Shown here one piece after another: positions 6,258 through 9,833 of a stretch of 9,833 bases of DNA. Position numbers and translations under genes: made by a program. The first letter of the stretch is position 1, and each line of letters starts with the position of its first letter. This stretch comes from Actinomycetota bacterium (GTDB lineage: Bacteria > Actinomycetota > Acidimicrobiia > Acidimicrobiales > Ilumatobacteraceae), in NCBI GenBank assembly GCA_005801025.1, contig SYDZ01000034.1, forward strand, positions 1 through 9,833, written 5' to 3'. A model generated the notes under the pieces. That model searched no databases. It was not told the origin of the DNA and saw only the letters and a list, made by a program, of their open reading frames with translations.

Positions 6258-7979
6258 TTAGCGAGCCGTCACGGTATGAGTATCAATACCCGACTTCAGT
6301 ACCGTGCCTGGAACTGCACCATTTGCAATACCGTTCTCGACAATGGTGACTCCGTTCACGAGGACCCGCTTCACTCCCATTGAGCCAGCGCTGAGACGCG
6401 CTGAAGCACCAGGTAAGTCAGTCACTAACTTGGCTTGCTCTGAAGCAATTTCATCCGCATCAAAGATAACGATGTCACCATGAGCGCCGACTCGTAATTC
6501 GCCACGATCCACGAGCCCGAATAATTTGGCAGGCTGCGAGGTCATCATTTGTACTGCATATTCAACCGGTACCAATTTGCGACCGCGAATACAATCCGCC
6601 AACCAACGCGTCGGGTACGGCGCGCCACACATACGGTCAAGGTGCGCGCCAGCATCCGATCCACCAATCAAGGCTCGTCCATCTTGCCAAAGTTCGGCAC
6701 GCATGCGCCACGATTCGGCATCGTCATCTTGGGGTTGAGGCCACAATATTGTTTGCAGGTCATCGGCGATCACAATGTCCAGTAATGTTCCAAAGGAACT
6801 CTTGGATCGTTCTTGGGCTATCTCGCGAACTGAACGACCTTTGAGACCTTCGTTCGCCGCCGAATATGTATCACCGATGATGTAATCCCCCCAGTCGGCG
6901 AGACGCCGAAAGACTCCAGCGGCCTGCGACAAACTGTTTTCTAGGAGGTAGACGCGAGTGTCTGGATCCTTGAGAGTTTCAATGCGTTGAGCCAACGGCA
7001 CACCCAGTATTTTTTGCCAGCCTGGCAATAGCCAGAGTCCACAAAAGTTCAAGAAGCTCATATTCATGGGGACTTGAACAGGCATTGTCAGAGCAATGAC
7101 GCGTCCACCAAGTTCTAGCGAACGGTCATAAGCCGATATTTGCCGTGCCACCCGATCTGGTTCACGTGAATCAACTGTGAGAACATTCCAGTTCATCGGA
7201 CGATTGGCGACAGCGCTCATTTTGCCAAGCAGTTCAATCTCATCATCAGCGAATCGATCCAAACAGCCGGGCACGATACCCTCAAGGGTTGTCCCCTCAT
7301 GCAAACTCACTTCTTCGCATAATGCCAAAAGTTCGTCATGAGTTGCCCAACGACTAGCCACGGGTTCGCCATCACCATCACTGTGCGAGGTGCTGTTAGT
7401 AAAAGAAAAGCCCAGAGCGCCAGCCTTGATTGACTTCGCTAATTCGGCGCGCATGGCGACGATGGTTTCAGCCGTCGCCTCTTCACCAACGGCGGCTGGA
7501 CCCATGACATAGCGTCTAATTGCGCAGTGTCCGACAAGAAAACCGGCATTCACGGAAATTTTTCCTTCAAGCCGGCCGAGATATTCGGCGAATGATTCCC
7601 ATGACCAATCAGTTCCGTTTTCGAGAGCGGCCAAAGGCATACCTTCAACTTTGGACATCATCTTGCGTAAGTAGTCCGCGTCTCCTGGTAATAGCGGGGC
7701 AAGTGTAAACCCACAGTTGCCACCAACGATTGTCGTCACTCCATGAACACTGGATGGACTGGCCGTTGGATCCCACAAAAGTTGGGCGTCGTAATGGGTG
7801 TGTGGGTCAATGAAACCTGGCGTCACCATCATTCCCGTGGCGTCAATGACCTCAACCCCGGTCTCATCGACCACGCCAACGGCGACAATCCGCCCGTCTT
7901 TCAATGCGATATCTGCTTGACGACTGGGAGCGCCAGTTCCGTCAATAACAATCCCACCACGAATCACGATGTCGAACAT
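6258..7979 (-). CDS. Amidohydrolase, N-acyl-D-amino-acid deacylase-like
   Basis: The 573-residue protein starts with the family pattern FDIVIRGGIVIDGTGAPSRQADIAL, then the metal motif GFIDPHTHYDAQ (His60, His62), GGNCGF (Cys89, where D-aminoacylases have a metal-binding Cys), GHCAIRRYVMG (about 150-160), SFTNSTSHSDGDG (about 192-204), and SDAGAHLDR with Asp442, the expected catalytic acid. The C-terminal part, GELRVGAHGDIVIFDADEI, is the usual beta-sandwich closure. Known relatives cleave amide bonds of N-acyl-D-amino acids or cyclic amides in the cytoplasm; the substrate here is not known. The ATG at 7979 is preferred because homologous proteins begin at MFD; an in-frame ATG at 8024 would add 15 poor residues and lacks a ribosome site. 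The metal ligands typical of D-aminoacylases on later strands are not all evident (NWNVLT where a His is expected). Transcribed divergently from the aldehyde dehydrogenase across a palindromic operator. Confidence 0.87.
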   Translation of the reverse strand: MFDIVIRGGIVIDGTGAPSRQADIALKDGRIVAVGVVDETGVEVIDATGMMVTPGFIDPHTHYDAQLLWDPTASPSSVHGVTTIVGGNCGFTLAPLLPGDADYLRKMMSKVEGMPLAALENGTDWSWESFAEYLGRLEGKISVNAGFLVGHCAIRRYVMGPAAVGEEATAETIVAMRAELAKSIKAGALGFSFTNSTSHSDGDGEPVASRWATHDELLALCEEVSLHEGTTLEGIVPGCLDRFADDEIELLGKMSAVANRPMNWNVLTVDSREPDRVARQISAYDRSLELGGRVIALTMPVQVPMNMSFLNFCGLWLLPGWQKILGVPLAQRIETLKDPDTRVYLLENSLSQAAGVFRRLADWGDYIIGDTYSAANEGLKGRSVREIAQERSKSSFGTLLDIVIADDLQTILWPQPQDDDAESWRMRAELWQDGRALIGGSDAGAHLDRMCGAPYPTRWLADCIRGRKLVPVEYAVQMMTSQPAKLFGLVDRGELRVGAHGDIVIFDADEIASEQAKLVTDLPGASARLSAGSMGVKRVLVNGVTIVENGIANGAVPGTVLKSGIDTHTVTAR

Positions 7980-8031
7980 CTTGTGCCTGCTTCTTTCAGA
8001 GTTTGAGTTACCCCAGAGTCCCATCTAATCT

Positions 8032-8083
8032 GACTGCGATGGAATCTGACGATGCGTCAGATTGTAGCCTGAGCATCGCAGTC
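8032..8083. repeat. 10-base inverted repeat flanking the operator
   Basis: GACTGCGATG (8032-8041) and CATCGCAGTC (8074-8083) are exact reverse complements separated by 32 bases that contain the 21-bp palindrome. Its centre (8057.5) is offset from that of the palindrome (8053). It may be a second protein site or a hairpin in the aldehyde dehydrogenase leader. Confidence 0.65.
8043..8063. promoter_or_regulatory. 21-bp palindromic operator between amidohydrolase and aldehyde dehydrogenase
   Basis: AATCTGACG (8043-8051) and CGTCAGATT (8055-8063) are exact reverse complements around ATG. The core 8045-8061 is TCTGACG-N3-CGTCAGA, matching the core at 4752-4768 in all 14 fixed bases. The centre is 74 bases from the amidohydrolase start and 48 from the aldehyde dehydrogenase start, so a bound regulator could control both. 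Confidence 0.85.
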
Positions 8084-8087
8084 GCAC

Positions 8088-8093
8088 GAGGAG
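8088..8093 (+). promoter_or_regulatory. Ribosome binding site of the aldehyde dehydrogenase
   Basis: GAGGAG lies seven bases before the ATG at 8101 and fixes that start. Confidence 0.85.
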
Positions 8094-8100
8094 AAACCAC

Positions 8101-9582
8101 ATGGCGCAGTCCACGGCAAGTATTGACAAGACCTACAAATTGCTCATTGGGGGTCAATGGGTCGTCGGAGATGAAGGTACCTGCGCAGTGGTCAATCCAG
8201 CCACTGAAGAAATCGTGGGTTACGCCCCTGAAGCCTCAGTCGCCCAAGCAGAGGCTGCCGCCCAAGCGGCTCAAGACGCTTTTCCCGCTTGGTGGCGCAC
8301 CCCTCCCACCGAGAGGGCGCGCCTACTGCAGGCTTTAGCCGACACCTTGCGCGAGCGACAAGGAGATTTAGTTCCACTGATTATCAGTGAAACTGGGGCA
8401 ACGGCAATGGTCGGATCGCGCATGCAAGTACCAGTCGCAATTGAACGCTGCGAGCGCTACGCGCGCAGTGCCACCCGCAGTTGGGATATTGCGTTACCTC
8501 CCTCAGTCATGCAGGCGACCCCATTAGCAGCCGGTGGGTTGATCGGTGGAGTTGTCCATCGCCAACCAGTTGGCGTCGTGGCATGTATCTCGCCCTACAA
8601 CTTTCCTCTCGTGAATATGGTCGGCAAGATTGCTCCAGCATTAGCAGTGGGTTGCACCGTGGTGATGAAGCCAGCCCCACAGGATCCGCTGGCGATTATT
8701 GAACTTGCCGAAATCATGCACGCAGTTGGCTTTCCCCCAGGTGTCGTCAATGTCATCACTTCATCACAGCCAGCCCCCGCTGCAGCCTTGACAACGAGTC
8801 CCAACGTGGACATGGTCTCATTCACTGGTTCAACTAGCGTCGGAGTACGAATCATGGAGGCAGGAGCCGCAACCATGAAGCGTCAGTTGCTGGAACTTGG
8901 CGGCAAAGGTGCCGGTCTCGTTTTGCATGACGCCGATATCGCCAAAGCAGTTGGAGCGATCCAAAGTGTTTGGTCATTTCATAGTGGCCAAATTTGCACC
9001 GCACCGACGCGAGCAATTGTGCATCGCAGTCGTTATGACGAACTGGTTGCCGCTCTTGCGGCCATTGCCCCCAATTTGAAGGTCGGTGATCCAACTGCGA
9101 TGGACACGTTGGTCGGCCCTGTTATCTCAGCCGCTCAGCGTGGGCGCATTGAAAGTTATATCCAAGCTGGCTCCGATGAGGGCGCAGACGTCATCGTTGA
9201 CGGCCGTCGACCCACACATATGGAACGCGGCTTCTACGTGGCTCCGACACTGATCGCTGGCTGTCGCGCCGATATGTCGCCAGTGCAAGAAGAAATCTTC
9301 GGACCAGTTGTTGTGGTCATTCCTTTTGACGACGAAGACGAAGGTATCACCATCGCCAATGGAACCGAATTCGGTTTGTATGACTATGTCTTTTCACAGG
9401 ACACAGATCGCGCCTACCGCATTGCCCGCCAACTTCGCAGCGGCAATGTTGGCATCAACTCCGCCCAGCGAAATCACGAAGCACCATTCGGTGGTTTCAA
9501 GATGAGCGGAGTAGGACGTGACGGTGGCGATTTCGGCATGTTGTGCTACACCGAAATGCAATCACTCATTTGGCCGGGGTGA
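8101..9582 (+). CDS. NAD(P)-dependent aldehyde dehydrogenase
   Basis: The 493-residue protein has normal family length and oxidises an aldehyde to the carboxylic acid with NAD(P) in the cytoplasm. All landmarks are present: SPYNFP with Asn167, the cofactor lysine in VVMKPAP (Lys190), the FTGST nucleotide-binding loop at 241-245, the general base Glu265 in LELGGKG, the catalytic Cys299 in GQICTAPTR, the EEIFGP motif (397-402), and PFGGFKMSGVGRDGG near the end. The ATG has GAGGAG seven bases upstream. It stands opposite the amidohydrolase across a short region with two inverted repeats, so the two enzymes are probably co-regulated, for example for an aldehyde formed after amide cleavage. The exact aldehyde cannot be predicted. 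It ends 17 bases before the convergent oxidoreductase gene, with no hairpin between them. Confidence 0.95.
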   Translation: MAQSTASIDKTYKLLIGGQWVVGDEGTCAVVNPATEEIVGYAPEASVAQAEAAAQAAQDAFPAWWRTPPTERARLLQALADTLRERQGDLVPLIISETGATAMVGSRMQVPVAIERCERYARSATRSWDIALPPSVMQATPLAAGGLIGGVVHRQPVGVVACISPYNFPLVNMVGKIAPALAVGCTVVMKPAPQDPLAIIELAEIMHAVGFPPGVVNVITSSQPAPAAALTTSPNVDMVSFTGSTSVGVRIMEAGAATMKRQLLELGGKGAGLVLHDADIAKAVGAIQSVWSFHSGQICTAPTRAIVHRSRYDELVAALAAIAPNLKVGDPTAMDTLVGPVISAAQRGRIESYIQAGSDEGADVIVDGRRPTHMERGFYVAPTLIAGCRADMSPVQEEIFGPVVVVIPFDDEDEGITIANGTEFGLYDYVFSQDTDRAYRIARQLRSGNVGINSAQRNHEAPFGGFKMSGVGRDGGDFGMLCYTEMQSLIWPG

Positions 9583-9599
9583 ATCTCCAACAATCATTT

Positions 9600-9833
9600 T
9601 TATTGACACTGCGAGACAATGTTGGTGGCGAAATCATTGATATATGGCTTGAAAGCACTCGCCATTTCTTCAAGTCCCGCATGATCCCCTGCCGATGGGT
9701 TACCTAAGGCCCACGGCATACACAAAGTTCCTGTCATCCCCATCTCTTCTTCGGCGCGCTTATATAGATCAGCAGTCGGCATTGCGTAGAGACCACAAAT
9801 AATTTCGAAGTCGTCATTCTCACGTCCATACTC
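9600..9833 (-). CDS. Probable LLM-class (luciferase-like) oxidoreductase, C-terminal part
   Basis: The minus-strand frame is open from the right edge to TAA at 9602-9600 (77 codons seen). It reads EYGRENDDFEIICGLY, then AMPTADLYKRAEEEMGMTGTLCMPWAL, and ends with a helical tail before SQCQ. The pattern of a short strand (FEIICGLY), a helix, then a strand GMTGTLCMPWA resembles the C-terminal barrel end of luciferase-like monooxygenases, many of which use coenzyme F420 in actinobacteria. The N-terminal two thirds and all cofactor residues lie outside the window, so the class is a moderate-confidence call and the substrate is open. An internal ATG at 9782 is not a start, because coding sequence continues upstream in frame. 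The gene converges on the aldehyde dehydrogenase. Confidence 0.65.
   Translation of the reverse strand, partial: EYGRENDDFEIICGLYAMPTADLYKRAEEEMGMTGTLCMPWALGNPSAGDHAGLEEMASAFKPYINDFATNIVSQCQ

Larger units (their letters stand above)
7980..8100. promoter_or_regulatory. Divergent promoter region of amidohydrolase and aldehyde dehydrogenase
   Basis: This 121-base gap must hold promoters for both genes. Apart from the two inverted repeats and an extra half-site AATCTGAC at 8027-8034, I see no clear -35/-10 pair. Confidence 0.6.

Noticed and set aside
7980..8024. ATG at 8024 as start of the amidohydrolase
   Set aside because: No ribosome site, and the added 15 residues do not look like the family; the domain begins at the ATG at 7979.
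1..9833. CRISPR arrays, tRNA or rRNA genes, insertion sequences, riboswitches
   Set aside because: No regularly spaced repeats, cloverleaf patterns, transposase motifs or long structured leaders were seen on reading both strands.

Overview
The window looks like part of the chromosome of a mid-GC actinobacterium, most plausibly a planktonic Acidimicrobiia-type lineage. The clues are base composition near 50% GC by eye, a high-affinity amino-acid-type (Liv/HAAT) ABC system, a lipoprotein binding protein with an acidic Thr/Pro-rich linker, and a luciferase-like (probably F420-type) oxidoreductase. The lineage is an inference from style, not from a marker gene.

Layout. (1) Positions 1-2468, minus strand: one uninterrupted reading frame that fuses a LivH-type permease, a LivM-type permease and a LivG-type ATPase; it runs off the left edge. 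(2) 2474-4687, minus strand, five bases upstream of gene 1 in the same operon: an MFS transporter of Spinster-like appearance fused to a LivF-type ATPase. (3) 4688-4848: a divergent promoter region with a perfect 29-bp palindrome. (4) 4849-6178, plus strand: the matching lipoprotein substrate-binding protein, broken by a frameshift and apparently an internal deletion near 5545-5575. (5) 6206-6235: a perfect hairpin, probably a bidirectional terminator. (6) 6258-7979, minus strand: a metal-dependent amidohydrolase of the N-acyl-D-amino-acid deacylase group. (7) 7980-8100: a second divergent promoter region with a 21-bp palindrome. (8) 8101-9582, plus strand: an NAD(P)-dependent aldehyde dehydrogenase with all catalytic residues. 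(9) 9600-9833, minus strand: the C-terminal end of a probable LLM-class oxidoreductase, cut by the right edge.

How it may fit together. The two palindromes share the same 17-bp core, TCTGACG-N3-CGTCAGA, and each sits in the middle of a divergent promoter region. One regulator, not encoded here, therefore probably controls both the transporter with its binding protein and the amidohydrolase with the aldehyde dehydrogenase. The simplest reading is an uptake-and-breakdown regulon for an amide- or acyl-amino-acid-like compound. The five Liv components are packed into two fused membrane polypeptides plus the binding protein, and an MFS carrier is built into one of them. The substrate cannot be read from the sequence.
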